Shown here: positions 4,820 to 5,070 of the stretch, piece by piece
How the letters are laid out: each line of letters begins with the position of its first letter
Numbering within the stretch: position 1 is the stretch's first letter
NCBI GenBank assembly: GCA_905212215.1
Contig: CAJMDR010000181.1
Location: 1-5,070, forward strand
Length of the DNA stretch: 5,070 nt
Direction of reading: 5' to 3'
Source of the DNA: an uncultured Porphyromonadaceae bacterium
Lineage (GTDB): Bacteria; Bacteroidota; Bacteroidia; Bacteroidales; Muribaculaceae
The notes under the pieces: model-generated
Told to the model about the DNA's origin: nothing
The model's database searches: none
What the model saw: only the letters and a program-made list of their open reading frames with translations
Program-made: the position numbers and the translations under genes

Positions 4820-5070
4820 TTATACGCTGACTTCGGCTTTAATAGCCGGATAAGGGTCGTAACCTTCGAGTTTGAAATCCTCATAGCGGAAAGCGAAGAT
4901 ATCCTTCACCTCCGGATTGAGCCGCATCCCCGGCAATGGCCGCGGGGTGCGGCTTAACAGTAATTCCGCCTGTTGCAGATGGTTGCGATAGAGATGCAGG
5001 TCGCCGAAGGTATGCACGAACTCGCCGGGCTGCAAACCCGTTACCTGCGCCATCATCATGGTGAGCAGAG
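4820..5070 (-). CDS. thyA: Thymidylate synthase, C-terminal third (cut by the window edge)
   Basis: ThyA methylates dUMP to dTMP using 5,10-methylenetetrahydrofolate. About 82 residues are visible, matching roughly residues 183-264 of E. coli Thy[13 protein letters not shown], the dUMP-binding GDLHLYRNH (His and Tyr of the H-x-Y motif), the LSRTPRPLP segment, [16 protein letters not shown], and the closing AIKAEVSV, whose C-terminal residue normally closes over the active site. The frame is intact and ends in TAA; the first two thirds, with the catalytic Cys, lie beyond the window. It is a housekeeping gene and marks this flank as probable chromosome, although phages also carry thyA. No intrinsic terminator is seen between it and the convergent gene at 4412. 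Confidence 0.95.
   Translation of the reverse strand, partial: LLTMMMAQVTGLQPGEFVHTFGDLHLYRNHLQQAELLLSRTPRPLPGMRLNPEVKDIFAFRYEDFKLEGYDPYPAIKAEVSV

Noticed and set aside
1..5070. CRISPR array, tRNA, rRNA or phage attachment site
   Set aside because: No regularly spaced repeats, no tRNA-like fold and no rRNA motif were seen, and no direct repeats bracket the cassette within the window.

Overview
This window joins two DNAs of different origin. Bases 1 to about 650-680 look like the 3' end of a plant Ty1/copia-type LTR retrotransposon: an AT-rich noncoding 3' region, a polypurine tract (AAGGGGGAG, 443-451), and an LTR that starts TGTTGTAAAC at 452 and carries a TATA box at 578-587. The LTR breaks off inside a 34-base pure-pyrimidine run (646-679). 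From there the sequence is GC-rich, densely coding and bacterial. An assembly or cloning chimera is the simplest explanation, for example gut or environmental DNA containing plant material, or a contaminated plant assembly.

The bacterial part is most likely from the phylum Bacteroidota, order Bacteroidales. Three promoters match the Bacteroidota consensus (TTTG, 20 bases, TAnnTTTG) with exact spacing, start codons lack clear Shine-Dalgarno sequences, and the thymidylate synthase tail and phage-type proteins are of the Bacteroidales kind. Family or genus cannot be fixed from this window.

Layout, right to left. On the minus strand, 5070-4820 is the C-terminal third of thymidylate synthase (thyA). 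Facing it with no gap between the stop codons is an unrecognised, cysteine-rich 135-residue gene (4412-4819, plus strand). A 474-base intergenic region (3938-4411) holds a symmetrical bidirectional promoter, a minus-strand terminator behind a possible short transcript, and a structured plus-strand leader or small RNA. Leftward from this promoter runs a phage-like operon: the large terminase subunit (TerL; intact ATPase half, then a frameshift into the C-terminal half), a one-helix coiled-coil protein placed like a holin, and a T7-lysozyme-type amidase with all its zinc and catalytic residues. Beyond it, with its own promoter overlapping a 16-base inverted repeat, is an envelope protein with a signal peptide and a C-terminal transmembrane helix. 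Its 3' end is cut by the plant LTR.

Read together, the minus-strand genes form a compact packaging/lysis cassette with no portal, capsid or tail gene between TerL and lysis. It may be a decayed prophage, or a small domesticated phage-derived module beside a housekeeping gene. The damaged TerL and its apparently missing nuclease acids favour decay or domestication, but an indel error in the assembly could explain the frameshift.
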